Part shown: positions 17,143 through 26,585 of the stretch, piece by piece | Position numbering within the stretch: position 1 is the first letter of the stretch | How the letters are laid out: each line of letters begins with the position of its first letter | Source: Sediminibacterium sp. | GTDB taxonomy: Bacteria > Bacteroidota > Bacteroidia > Chitinophagales > Chitinophagaceae | Length of the DNA stretch: 64,000 nt | Assembly: GCF_030695065.1 (NCBI RefSeq) | Contig: NZ_JAUYTR010000023.1 | Span: 310,001-374,000 of the forward strand | Reading direction: 5' to 3' | Notes under the pieces: generated by a model | The model's input: only the letters and a program-made list of their open reading frames with translations | What the model was told of the DNA's origin: nothing | The model's database searches: none | Program-made: the position numbers and the translations under genes

Positions 17143-20022
17143 TTGTTCAAAAAAATCGTCATACTCGTCATTTTTCCGCTTTGTATAAAGGCGCAGAATA
17201 CCATTGGATTACCCGAAATAATCAACTATTCAAAAAACCAATACAATGCTGGCGCCCAAAACTGGGATATTCGTCAAGACAAACAGGGGGTAATTTATTT
17301 GGCCAACAATGAGGGGCTCTTAACTTTTGATGGTAAAACTTGGCAATTGTACCCCTTACCCAACAAAACCATTGTTCGTTCGGTACTTATTGGCAATGAT
17401 GGCAAAATTTATGTGGGGGGCCAAGACGAATTGGGCTATTTTTCTCCCAACGCCTTCGGCAAACTCGTCTTTACCTCCTTAATTAATGCCATTTCAGACG
17501 CAGATCGCAATTTTGGGGATGTTTGGGACATTGTTTCTTATAAAAAGGGGGTCTATTTTAGAACATCTAACAAGATTTTTAGGTTTTTGAATGGCAAAAC
17601 CATGGCTTTTACCGCTCCAGGTGAGTTTGCCTACCTAGAAACAGCCAATGACCAGCTGATTGTACACGACTACGAAAAAGGGCTACTCTATTTTGATAAA
17701 AATCAATTGGCTCCATTAACAGCCAATTCAATGGAGGGTCTCCAATTACCCAAAACAGACGGAGTAACAGCTATTATTTCAATTGGCGAAAACAAATCAA
17801 TGATTACGACCCTAAAAAATGGGTTGTACTTACTTATTCAGAACCAATTAACAAAAATCAACTCCCCCAATAATGCCCTTTTTTCCAATGAACGTATTTA
17901 TGCAGCTACCGTTGTAAACAATGAATGGATTGCCCTTGCTACTACCAATGGCGGGGTCTATATAATAGATCATAGCGGAAATATTATCCAACGCTTTGCC
18001 AGAACTGAAGGCTTACAAAACAATAATATCCTCAGCATTTTTTTGGACAAGGAAAAAAATCTCTGGTTAGGTCTCAATAATGGCATCGACTTTATTGCCA
18101 ATAATAGTGCCATTAAAAATATATCGCCCCAATTAAATGAAGAGTCTGGCTACACCGCCATGGTACAAAACAACCAACTTTATTTAGGCACTTCCAATGG
18201 ATTATTTGTGGCTCCCCTTCAACCTGCCAAAGACATTAGTTTTAGCAAAGGAAGTTTTTCGTTGGTGAACAATACCCGCGGACAAAACTGGAACCTGCAA
18301 CAAATGAATGAAAAATTATTATTGGGTCATCATGATGGTGCTTTTGAAATAAAGGGCAATTCAGCCGTTCCATTTTCAAATTATGCAGGATTTTGGAATT
18401 TTATTCCTTACCGTAACGGAATCATAGCTGGTAATTACAAGGGCTTACTCTTTATAGAGGGTTCCACTCAAACCCCTATCCCCAATTTTAATGAGTCATC
18501 TCGTTTTGTTGCTGTAGATGCCAATTTAAATACCTGGGTGTCGCATCCTTATCATGGCGTATTCAAAATTGACAGCAATAAACAAGTAACTACTTATGGT
18601 ATTAAACAAGGAATCCCTTCTACTTTAAACAACCATGTTTTTTTAATAAAAAATAAAATAAACCTGGCTACCAGTAACGGAGTTTATCAATACAATAAGG
18701 AAACCAACCAATTTGAACCCGATGGTTTTTTCCTAAATCTTTTGGGCAACAAAAGCATTCGTTATTTAAAAGAAGACAAAGAAGGGAATATTTGGTATAT
18801 CAACGAAAAGAATATTGGGGTAATAGATTTAACACAAGATCAACCTCAATTAATTGATATACCCGAATTAAAAAACAAAATGCTGAGTGGGTTCGAAATG
18901 ATTTATCCTGTAGACGAGAACAATATTTTTTTAGGGGGCGAGCGTGGCTTTTATCATATCAATTATAAAAAATACAAACAAAATACCCCACAACTTTCCG
19001 TACAAGTAAGGTCTTTGAAAATTGGAAGTGATTTAGACAGCTTGGTATTTGGCGGTTATTTTAATCGGCTAGACCTGCCAGCTATTCAATTAGAAGAGCG
19101 TATTCCTTTAATCAACTATGATTTTAATAGTGTTCGAATTGATTTTGCTGCATCACAACATGGATCTTTGAATAATATTGAATACAGTTTTAGACTAAAG
19201 GGGTTAGAAAATAATTGGTCTGCATGGAGTCTTAGAACAGAAAAAGAATACACGAATCTTTCTCCAGGAAAATATATTTTCGAAATTAAAGGCCGCAATA
19301 ATTTAGGCAACGAGTCTGCGGTTGCAAACTATAGTTTTGAAATTTTAGCACCATGGTACAGAACCAGTTGGGCTTATATTATTTATTTACTTTTAGCAGT
19401 GGCCGCATTATTGGGTTTATATTATTGGCAGAAGAAAAAATTTGTTCAACAACAATTTCGTTTTCAAGAAGAACAAAAAAAGTTGGTTTATATACACGAA
19501 CTAGAATTGAGTAAAACAGATGGTGAACTAGCTGCTTTGCGAAATGAAAAACTAGAAGCCGACCTCAATTTTAAAAATACCGAATTGGCTTCCTCTGCAA
19601 TGCACTTGGTTAAAAAAGGAGAGTTGCTTACTAAAATAAAGACGGAGTTAAATCAGATCACTAAAAAAATAGACAACGAATACGCAATTACCGAGTTAAA
19701 GAAAATGATTAAAACACTGGGCGAAGACGAACAGTTGGATGAAGAGTGGGAATATTTTACCAAACACTTCGATAAAGTGCACAGTAATTTTATTGTATCG
19801 CTTAAAATGATTCACCCCAATATCAGCAACAACGAAATAAAACTCTGTGCTTATTTGCGAATGAACTTAACTACCAAAGAAATTGCACAATTGATGAATA
19901 TTTCTGTACGAGGTGTAGAAATCAGTCGGTATCGTCTAAGAAAAAAATTAAACCTTGCTACCGAAGTGAATCTCTTCAATTACCTTATTGCTATAGGCAA
20001 TGATGATGCTACAGAACAATAG
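17143..20022 (+). CDS. Membrane-anchored propeller/Y_Y_Y sensor with C-terminal LuxR-type HTH regulator
   Basis: 959 residues from a TTG start (FKKIVILVIFPLCIKAQ is a signal or anchor sequence). A two-component-regulator-type beta-propeller fills about residues 20-620 (WDIRQDKQGVIYLANNEGLL; LSIFLDKEKNLWLGLNNGID). A Y_Y_Y domain (IEYSFRLKGLENNWSAW) follows, then one membrane segment (AYIIYLLLAVAALLGLYYW), a coiled coil, and an HTH (NNEIKLCAYLRMNLTTKEIA, then ISVRGVEISRYRLRKKLNL). There is no histidine kinase or receiver domain, so the sensor acts as a one-component membrane regulator. It is divergent from susC and probably senses the periplasmic oligosaccharide and controls the PUL. Confidence 0.9.
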   Translation: MFKKIVILVIFPLCIKAQNTIGLPEIINYSKNQYNAGAQNWDIRQDKQGVIYLANNEGLLTFDGKTWQLYPLPNKTIVRSVLIGNDGKIYVGGQDELGYFSPNAFGKLVFTSLINAISDADRNFGDVWDIVSYKKGVYFRTSNKIFRFLNGKTMAFTAPGEFAYLETANDQLIVHDYEKGLLYFDKNQLAPLTANSMEGLQLPKTDGVTAIISIGENKSMITTLKNGLYLLIQNQLTKINSPNNALFSNERIYAATVVNNEWIALATTNGGVYIIDHSGNIIQRFARTEGLQNNNILSIFLDKEKNLWLGLNNGIDFIANNSAIKNISPQLNEESGYTAMVQNNQLYLGTSNGLFVAPLQPAKDISFSKGSFSLVNNTRGQNWNLQQMNEKLLLGHHDGAFEIKGNSAVPFSNYAGFWNFIPYRNGIIAGNYKGLLFIEGSTQTPIPNFNESSRFVAVDANLNTWVSHPYHGVFKIDSNKQVTTYGIKQGIPSTLNNHVFLIKNKINLATSNGVYQYNKETNQFEPDGFFLNLLGNKSIRYLKEDKEGNIWYINEKNIGVIDLTQDQPQLIDIPELKNKMLSGFEMIYPVDENNIFLGGERGFYHINYKKYKQNTPQLSVQVRSLKIGSDLDSLVFGGYFNRLDLPAIQLEERIPLINYDFNSVRIDFAASQHGSLNNIEYSFRLKGLENNWSAWSLRTEKEYTNLSPGKYIFEIKGRNNLGNESAVANYSFEILAPWYRTSWAYIIYLLLAVAALLGLYYWQKKKFVQQQFRFQEEQKKLVYIHELELSKTDGELAALRNEKLEADLNFKNTELASSAMHLVKKGELLTKIKTELNQITKKIDNEYAITELKKMIKTLGEDEQLDEEWEYFTKHFDKVHSNFIVSLKMIHPNISNNEIKLCAYLRMNLTTKEIAQLMNISVRGVEISRYRLRKKLNLATEVNLFNYLIAIGNDDATEQ

Positions 20023-20048
20023 TTTATATTTGAATTAAACGTTTATAC

Positions 20049-20477
20049 ATGAAAGAGCAAAACTTTAAAAATCACAGTCAATTGGTATTTGGATGGCATG
20101 GTCTTACCTTCTTTGCAATCCTTGCTGTATTAATTGGTTCCTTCATCAACCTAAATGGTTCTGCTCCGGAGAACAAATATTCCGCATCATTAATTTGTGT
20201 GATTGCATTAATCTGTTGTTTCTTTTTTGCTTATGTGCGCATATTTGCTTTAAAGGCACAAGACAGAGCCATTAGAGCCGAAGAAAACTTGCGTCACTTT
20301 GCATTAACAGGAAAATTATTACCAGCAGGTTTATCGGTGAGCCAAATTGTGGCTTTGCGCTTTGCTTCAGACGAAGAGTTTCCTGCCTTGGCTACCAAAG
20401 CCGCAGCAGAAAACTTATCGAATAAAGCAATTAAGTTGGCTATCCAAAACTGGAGAGCAGACTGGTACCGAGTGTAA
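20049..20477 (+). CDS. DUF6526-type two-helix membrane protein
   Basis: 142 residues. The N-terminus MKEQNFKNHSQLVFGWHGLT is typical of the DUF6526 family of Bacteroidota and Bacillota. Two membrane helices lie at about residues 20-36 and 46-66. A conserved cytoplasmic-looking tail follows (LKAQDRAIRAEENLRHFALTG, then LRFASDEEFPAL, then AIQNWRADWYRV). No biochemical function is known for the family. It begins 26 bp after the regulator in the same direction and may be cotranscribed, but its link to the PUL is not clear. Confidence 0.8.
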   Translation: MKEQNFKNHSQLVFGWHGLTFFAILAVLIGSFINLNGSAPENKYSASLICVIALICCFFFAYVRIFALKAQDRAIRAEENLRHFALTGKLLPAGLSVSQIVALRFASDEEFPALATKAAAENLSNKAIKLAIQNWRADWYRV

Positions 20478-20519
20478 TTCTAGTTCAGGCTGGCTCACCA
20501 CATCTTTGTGGCTTTGCCA

Positions 20520-22295
20520 CTATTGTTTCTCGTAGAATCTCCAATTGGTTGTAAAATCTTCCGTTAATGGTTGCTTGGTTAAAATGGCTCTCACCATTTC
20601 TACTGGCATGGCATTCATTTTCATCACTGCATCATGGTATTCCTTGTAGCTCATTTTTTTGCTGTCTACCAATTCTTTCTTCAACGCATAAAACTGACGT
20701 CCACCTGTTAAGTAGGCCAATTGGTATAGTGGAGGGTAAGCACCTGTAAAAGATCGTCTTACTTCTCCCTCTGCATTGGCTCTTTCGTGTCCTACTCGGT
20801 CTACTAAGAAGTCAATACACTGTTGAGGTGTCCATTTACTGGTATGGTAGTTTAATGAGAAGATAATTCTAGCGCAACGATGCATATGCCAGAACAGCAT
20901 ACCAATGCGGTCTTCAGGGGTTTTAGCAAATTGCATATCCCATAAAATCAATTCCCAATACAAAGCCCATCCTTCGCTCCAGAAAGGCGTTCCAAAATTT
21001 CTATAGGTTCTGTTACGCTGGTTCACAAATTGTTGCAAATTGTGTCCTGCAATTAACTCATGGTGAACCACTGCTTTTGAAAAATGTGGATTATTGCCAC
21101 GCATACTCATCATTCGGTCTGCATATGTCATGGTATTTGTGGGATAAGAAATTATAATATCTGCACCACCTAAAAAGAAGGGCGCAACCAACTGGCGTTC
21201 TGGGCTCATCATCATCATACCCCAGGTTTCTTCGGCCAATGGTGGAATAGTAATCAGCTGATTTTTCTTTAGAAAATCAATGCTTTCATTGTAGAGTTTT
21301 ACAATTAGTTCGGGTTGTTTGCCTTCGGGCACATAGGTGTTTTTTACTTTTTCCAATGCCGCTTTCCAATCATTTCCAAATCCCATTTCTTTAGCAGCTT
21401 TCAACATTTCTGCTTCGCACCAAGCAAATTCTTTATTGGCAATATCAATTAATTCTTCTGGCGTGTATGGAATCATTTCATTTTTTAACTGCCTAATTAA
21501 ACTCTCTCGACCCGCTTGTACGCCAATAATTCCACTTTTATCTGATGCGGTTAATGTGCTATTGGCTTTTGCTTTAAATGCAGCACTGTATGCATTCAAT
21601 GCATCGTCTAAAGACTTTTGTGTTACGGGTACCCACCAACTAAACAACGGATCGTATCCATTGTAAAATTCAAATATGCTTTGAACCGTATTGCGCGCAT
21701 TATTAATGGCTGCAGTAGCTGTAGCTACTTGATCAGGGTCTATTGAACTTGTTTTCTTTACTTTTTCTTGTAATTGTTTTACCTGATCAATAATATCGTT
21801 CCAATCTTTTGCAACTGTTTTTGCATCGGGTTGTGTTCCTCTTCTTCGCAGTTGTTCTAGTGCATAAATTTTATCGGTAAAGCCAATCCAGCTAGCAACT
21901 TTTTGTAAGGCAGCTGCATCTAATTGCAATTGCTCTAGCCTACTAGCAAGGTCTCTTTTAAATAATATATAGTCTGCCTTGCACTCTTGACTTAGGTTTT
22001 TAAAATTTACAGCAGCCAATTGTTGTTGGTAGTCTTGTACCAATTTTTGCAAGCGAGTATTTTTTTCGGGCGAACCAATACTCCAGTCTGCACCAAAACC
22101 TCCCCTGCTATTATTAAGGGCAGGGCTATAGTATCTATTTAGCACCCTACTATCTGCATTAAAGCGTTGAATTAATGTAGGCATTTCCTGACAAGGAATC
22201 CATTCGTTGGTAGATACCTGCGCATTCACCATTTTTGGCGTTGCTGCTATTGCTGCAGAAAATGCAAAGGCAATAAAATAATTTTTCATGAGCAT
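20520..22295 (-). CDS. Secreted DUF885 family metallopeptidase-like protein
   Basis: 591 residues with a signal peptide (FIAFAFSAAIAATPKMVNAQ). The start could be Met1 or Met3. The DUF885 zinc-peptidase-like motif is visible as HHELIAGHNLQQF followed by FWSEGWALYWELILWDM, with a C-terminal YLTGGRQFYALKKELVDSKK segment. The family resembles M32/M3-like peptidases and is often annotated as X-Pro-type peptidase, though specificities are poorly known. It lies 12 bp downstream of the hydroxyproline epimerase gene, so it may release hydroxyproline-containing peptides such as collagen fragments; that link is inferred. Confidence 0.85.
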   Translation of the reverse strand: MLMKNYFIAFAFSAAIAATPKMVNAQVSTNEWIPCQEMPTLIQRFNADSRVLNRYYSPALNNSRGGFGADWSIGSPEKNTRLQKLVQDYQQQLAAVNFKNLSQECKADYILFKRDLASRLEQLQLDAAALQKVASWIGFTDKIYALEQLRRRGTQPDAKTVAKDWNDIIDQVKQLQEKVKKTSSIDPDQVATATAAINNARNTVQSIFEFYNGYDPLFSWWVPVTQKSLDDALNAYSAAFKAKANSTLTASDKSGIIGVQAGRESLIRQLKNEMIPYTPEELIDIANKEFAWCEAEMLKAAKEMGFGNDWKAALEKVKNTYVPEGKQPELIVKLYNESIDFLKKNQLITIPPLAEETWGMMMMSPERQLVAPFFLGGADIIISYPTNTMTYADRMMSMRGNNPHFSKAVVHHELIAGHNLQQFVNQRNRTYRNFGTPFWSEGWALYWELILWDMQFAKTPEDRIGMLFWHMHRCARIIFSLNYHTSKWTPQQCIDFLVDRVGHERANAEGEVRRSFTGAYPPLYQLAYLTGGRQFYALKKELVDSKKMSYKEYHDAVMKMNAMPVEMVRAILTKQPLTEDFTTNWRFYEKQ

Positions 22296-22307
22296 ATTTT
22301 AGATTTT

Positions 22308-23309
22308 TTATATTACTTGAAAGCCATGTGCATATGGATCGTCATCGTCTATGATAATGGTATTGTATCCAGTAACTCTTGCCCATCCTTCAATGCCCGG
22401 AATAATGGCTGGTAAATCATTTACTGTTGTAACACCTTCAATGGTTCCATTGAATATAGACCCTATAATACTTTCGTGAACAAACACCTCTCCTTGTTTT
22501 AATAAGCCCTTTGCATACCATTGTGCCATTCTTGCAGACGTTCCAGTACCACATGGTGATCTATCAATGGCTTTGTCTCCATAAAACACAGCGTTTCTTG
22601 CGGTTGAACTTTCGCTAATTGTTTTACCCGTCCACAACAAATGGCTTAAGCCCTTGATATGCTCATTTGCAGGATGTACAAATGAATAATGTTTGTTTAA
22701 ATAAGTTCTACACTCCCTGCTAAAACTAATTAACTGGTCTGCAGTAAAATGTTCCAACCCTGCAAAGTTTTCTTGTGGATCTACTATAGCATAAAAATTT
22801 CCACCATAAGCCACATCTACTTTAATAGTTCCCAACCCACTGCACTCTACCTTTAAATCGGTTGCATACAAGAATGCAGGCACATTGGTTAGTTTTACTG
22901 AAACCACTTTTTTTCCTTCTTGTTTGTATTCAATCAACACCAATCCTGCCGGGGTTTCTATGCGGAGTTTGCCTGGCTCTTTAGGTTGTACCAATCCTTC
23001 TTCAATGGCAATCGTAATGGTTCCAATAGTACCATGTCCGCACATGGGTAAACAACCACTGGTTTCTATATACAATACACCTATATCGTTTTGTGGATTG
23101 CATGGTGGATATAATATACTTCCACTCATCATATCGTGTCCACGAGGTTCAAACATTAAGCCTTTTCTAATCCAATCATAGTCGCGCATAAAATGCAAGC
23201 GCTTTTCCATCATTGTATTACCTTCTAATAAAGGGCCTCCACCTGCAACCAGTCTTACCGGATTGCCGCAGGTATGTGCATCTATGCAAAAGAATTTTTT
23301 ATGCGCCAT
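22308..23309 (-). CDS. 4-hydroxyproline 2-epimerase (proline racemase family)
   Basis: 333 residues, normal family length. Both catalytic thiols are present: C90 in CLPMCGHGTIGT and C253 in DRSPCGTGTSARMAQ. The enzyme interconverts trans-4-hydroxy-L-proline and cis-4-hydroxy-D-proline in the cytosol. Proline racemases and 3-hydroxyproline dehydratases are alternatives, but the second-cysteine context and the adjacent ketoglutarate semialdehyde dehydrogenase and DapA-like genes favour the hydroxyproline epimerase. It is 29 bp downstream of the dehydrogenase gene in the same direction. Confidence 0.9.
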   Translation of the reverse strand: MAHKKFFCIDAHTCGNPVRLVAGGGPLLEGNTMMEKRLHFMRDYDWIRKGLMFEPRGHDMMSGSILYPPCNPQNDIGVLYIETSGCLPMCGHGTIGTITIAIEEGLVQPKEPGKLRIETPAGLVLIEYKQEGKKVVSVKLTNVPAFLYATDLKVECSGLGTIKVDVAYGGNFYAIVDPQENFAGLEHFTADQLISFSRECRTYLNKHYSFVHPANEHIKGLSHLLWTGKTISESSTARNAVFYGDKAIDRSPCGTGTSARMAQWYAKGLLKQGEVFVHESIIGSIFNGTIEGVTTVNDLPAIIPGIEGWARVTGYNTIIIDDDDPYAHGFQVI

Positions 23310-23338
23310 TGCTATTGCTTAGTTCAAGTAATAAAAAT

Positions 23339-24883
23339 TTATTCAACATCATCCATTGTTTGTATTCCGTTCACCAATCTTACAATTCCCGCTTCGTTGT
23401 GATTGCGCAAATACAATGGCAACAATGCTTGTGGACAATCTTGGTAACAAACTGGTCTTGCAAATCTTCTAATTGCTTCGGGTCCTACCGAAGTGGTTCT
23501 TGCATCGGTTGTTGCTGGGAATGGTCCACCATGAACAATGGCATTGCATACTTCTACTCCTGTGGGTACATTATTAAATATGAGTCTTCCTACTTTTTGT
23601 TGCAAACCATCAATAAGATATTGGTAAGCTATTAATTCTTCGGTAGTTCCAAAAACTGAACCCGTTAATTGTCCTTCTATAGTTGAAATAGCTGCTTTAA
23701 GTTCATCCTGATTTTTGCAAACCACCAATAAACTACATGGCCCAAAAATTTCTTTTTGCAAGGAAGGGTTTGCCATAAAATGAACAGCCGTTGTTTGCAT
23801 TAAAGCGGGAGTGGCCTGAAATAATTCAGACAGATCTGATCCCTCTAAAATTATTTTTACATTGTTGGTATGCGCTAATTCTTTTTTATCGGCATAATAA
23901 GTATTACAAATTTGTGGATTCAACATGGTAGCAGGGGAAACATTTGCCAAAGCAGTTGCTAATTCGGTTGCAAAGGATTGGGTTGCCTGATCGTTCAATG
24001 CAAATAGCAAACCGGGGCTGGTACAAAACTGTCCTACACCTAAACTGATGGAGCCTGCTAATGCTGTTGCAATGGTTGCAGCACTTTGTGCCATCACTTC
24101 AGGCAACAATATAACAGGATTGATACTGCTCATTTCTGCATATACCGGAATAGGTATTTTTCTTTTTTGTGTTGCAGTGCTATATAATGCCATTCCTGCT
24201 TTATACGACCCTGTAAAACCAACGGCTTGCATTCTTTCATCGGCTGCTAATTGCTGACCCAATACAACACCAGTTCCTATTAAACTTGCAAATACACCAT
24301 TTGGCATACCTGTTTTTTCAGCAGCGCGCAATACTGCTTTTGCAACTAATTCGCTGGTGCCCAAATGTGACTCATGGGCTTTTACAATTACTGGGCATCC
24401 TGCAGCTAAGGCAGAAGCCGTATCGCCTCCAGCTGTTGAATAAGCATAAGGAAAATTGCTTGCTCCAAAAACAAGTACAGGTCCAATGGGTTGTAAAATC
24501 CTTCTTAAATCGGCTCTGGGTAAGGGTTGCCGATGGGGCATGGCCGTATCTATTACTGCATCGCACCAGCTACCATTGCGCAATAAATTTGCATAGAGTT
24601 TTAACTGTGTACAGGTTCTTCCTCTTTCTCCTGTAAGCCTTGCAATTGGCAAAGCTGTTTCTTCATGGGTTGTGGCTAATAATGCATCTCCCAATTCCAT
24701 GATTTCTTCTGCAATGGCTTCTAAAAATGCTGCTCTTTCAATAAAGGTTTTTTTACTGAATGGGATGGATGCTTCTGCGGCGGCTTGCACTGTTTGTTCC
24801 ACTTCATCTGCTGATGCAATAGGAAAAGTAGTTGGTATATACGTTCCTTTTAAGGTGCTGAATGATTGTAAATGAGTAGCCAT
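23339..24883 (-). CDS. 2,5-dioxovalerate (alpha-ketoglutarate semialdehyde) dehydrogenase
   Basis: 514 residues, a full-length aldehyde dehydrogenase. Visible motifs are VFGASNFPYAYS (cofactor loop), AGCPVIVKAHESH, VGFTGSYKAG, the general-base region YAEMSSINPV (E250) and the nucleophile C287 in GVGQFCTSPG. These resemble the NADP-preferring ketoglutaric semialdehyde dehydrogenase subgroup. It would convert the last intermediate of hydroxyproline breakdown to 2-oxoglutarate. It is 6 bp from the upstream DapA-like gene, so they are cotranscribed. Confidence 0.9.
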   Translation of the reverse strand: MATHLQSFSTLKGTYIPTTFPIASADEVEQTVQAAAEASIPFSKKTFIERAAFLEAIAEEIMELGDALLATTHEETALPIARLTGERGRTCTQLKLYANLLRNGSWCDAVIDTAMPHRQPLPRADLRRILQPIGPVLVFGASNFPYAYSTAGGDTASALAAGCPVIVKAHESHLGTSELVAKAVLRAAEKTGMPNGVFASLIGTGVVLGQQLAADERMQAVGFTGSYKAGMALYSTATQKRKIPIPVYAEMSSINPVILLPEVMAQSAATIATALAGSISLGVGQFCTSPGLLFALNDQATQSFATELATALANVSPATMLNPQICNTYYADKKELAHTNNVKIILEGSDLSELFQATPALMQTTAVHFMANPSLQKEIFGPCSLLVVCKNQDELKAAISTIEGQLTGSVFGTTEELIAYQYLIDGLQQKVGRLIFNNVPTGVEVCNAIVHGGPFPATTDARTTSVGPEAIRRFARPVCYQDCPQALLPLYLRNHNEAGIVRLVNGIQTMDDVE

Positions 24884-24889
24884 ATTATT

Positions 24890-25807
24890 TTATAATGATC
24901 GATAGTCTGGTAAATTAGGGCGTATTGCTAAAGCACTGGTAATTATTTTATTTACCTTATTTAACTCTTCACCGGTTAGTGGAAGCCGAGGAGCTCTTAC
25001 ATGCGGAGAGCCAATGCCTGTATGGGTTGCAGCCAACTTTATGTACTGTACCAATTTAGGATGTATGTCTAATTCTAATACGGGCAAGAACCAACGGTAG
25101 ATACTTAATGCCTCTGCTAATTTGCCCGCTTTGGTTAATTTATAAATTGCCACTGTTTCTTCCGGAAAAGCATCTACCAAACCTGCAATCCATCCATCGG
25201 CGCCTAAACAGAGTTCTTCATAAGCTAGCGTATCTACTCCACAAAGAATTTTAAATCGATCCCCAAAACGATTCTTCATTCTGGTTACATTAGAAACATC
25301 TCTGGTAGATTCTTTTACTGCTTGAATATTTGGGTACTCCTTTAATGACTCAAACATGTCTAGTGTTACTTCAATTTTATAATCTACTGGATTATTGTAA
25401 ATCATAATAGATAAAGAAGTAGCCGCTGCTACCGCTTTAAAATATTGTACGGTTTCGTTGTCATCCGATTTATAACGCATAGGAGGCAATAACATAAACC
25501 CATCTGCACCTGCCGCTTCTGCCGCTTTTGCAAATGCTACTGCTGCTTTGGTTGTGGACTCTGCAATATTTAAAATAATGGGGAAGTTCATGGGCGTAAT
25601 TAGTTTGGCCCTTTTTAAAAGCATAATTTTTTCTTCGTTCAACAAGGTGCTTGCTTCGCCTAGCGAGCCGCCTATGATTACGCCTTGTACACCTGCATCA
25701 ATTTGTGCTTGCAGGTTTTTTAAAAACAACTTTTCATCAATGCTTTCGTCTAAATTAAAAGGTGTTAATAGTGCAGGATATACACCTATCCAATTGGGTG
25801 TTGCCAT
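24890..25807 (-). CDS. DapA-family lyase, probably 1-pyrroline-4-hydroxy-2-carboxylate deaminase
   Basis: 305 residues, a TIM-barrel of the dihydrodipicolinate synthase/NAL superfamily. The Schiff-base lysine is K165 (IQAVKESTRD), the tyrosine is in MIYNNPVDY (Y137), and the substrate-carboxylate loop is GGSLGEAS. In hydroxyproline catabolism a member of this family turns 1-pyrroline-4-hydroxy-2-carboxylate into ketoglutarate semialdehyde, which the neighbouring dehydrogenase would use. A sugar-acid dehydratase is an alternative from sequence alone. Context supports the hydroxyproline assignment. Confidence 0.85.
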   Translation of the reverse strand: MATPNWIGVYPALLTPFNLDESIDEKLFLKNLQAQIDAGVQGVIIGGSLGEASTLLNEEKIMLLKRAKLITPMNFPIILNIAESTTKAAVAFAKAAEAAGADGFMLLPPMRYKSDDNETVQYFKAVAAATSLSIMIYNNPVDYKIEVTLDMFESLKEYPNIQAVKESTRDVSNVTRMKNRFGDRFKILCGVDTLAYEELCLGADGWIAGLVDAFPEETVAIYKLTKAGKLAEALSIYRWFLPVLELDIHPKLVQYIKLAATHTGIGSPHVRAPRLPLTGEELNKVNKIITSALAIRPNLPDYRSL

Positions 25808-25883
25808 TATTACTGTTTTTGGTAAACAATTTAACCAAAACTAATGGGCTAGTCCAAATTATTATACCAATAACTTGTATTAC

Positions 25884-26534
25884 TTATATCAATAGGTGAG
25901 AAAGGGTTCCGTAGTCTTTAGTAAACGCAATTATATTATTGTATTGGTTAAATTCATCTGCAGTATGCATGGTAGTAATTGCTACTGCTTTCATGCCCGC
26001 ATTAGCTGCGGCTTCTACTCCCTTGGGCGCATCTTCAAAAACAATACAGTCAACTGGATCTACTCCTAAATCATTGGCTCCTTTCAGAAATACCGCTGGA
26101 TTGGGCTTACTCACGGGAACATCAAAAGCACTCACTACTGTAGAAAAATAATGGCGAATATTTAATTCATCTAAAACAAAATCAATATTAAAGGGAATGG
26201 CAGCAGAACCAATACCCATCGGAATTCCAGCAGATTTAGCAGCTTCTAGAAATTCCATTAATCCATCAAGGGGTTTCATAAATGGCCTGTATATCTCTTG
26301 GTACTTTCTTTCCTTGGCCATTTCAATTTCGCTTACCTGTTCAGGACTAAATTTTCCTTTACCAAAAACTCGATCTAATAACTCTGAGTTCTTACCATAC
26401 ATTTCTGCAGCAACTTCTTCAAAACTCATTTTGGCACCCAATTCGTTTACTAATACATGGTACCACACTTTTTTATGGTAAGCCATATCGTCTACTATTG
26501 TTCCGTTTAAATCAAATAAAAAAGCCCTTGCCAT
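25884..26534 (-). CDS. HAD-family beta-phosphoglucomutase-like protein with DxN active site
   Basis: 216 residues. The HAD fold is seen in FLFDLNGTIVDD (motif I), GIGSAAIPFN (motif II, S/T), K in PVSKPNPAVF (motif III) and FEDAPKGVEAA (motif IV), with a helical cap as in beta-phosphoglucomutase. The usual DxD is DLN here: the nucleophile D8 is kept but the general acid/base is N10. This may lower phosphatase or mutase activity or mark a different subgroup. It is 76 bp upstream of the hydroxyproline genes and its relation to them is unclear. Confidence 0.85.
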   Translation of the reverse strand: MARAFLFDLNGTIVDDMAYHKKVWYHVLVNELGAKMSFEEVAAEMYGKNSELLDRVFGKGKFSPEQVSEIEMAKERKYQEIYRPFMKPLDGLMEFLEAAKSAGIPMGIGSAAIPFNIDFVLDELNIRHYFSTVVSAFDVPVSKPNPAVFLKGANDLGVDPVDCIVFEDAPKGVEAAANAGMKAVAITTMHTADEFNQYNNIIAFTKDYGTLSHLLI

Positions 26535-26585
26535 TCAATTCTTTTCGGCAAAACTAGAGAAATTCAATATTAAAATAGCAGGAAC

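Noticed and set aside
20508..20520. Short hairpin GTGGC-TTT-GCCAC between two convergent genes
   Set aside because: Only 5 bp of stem and no T-tract; too weak to call a terminator.
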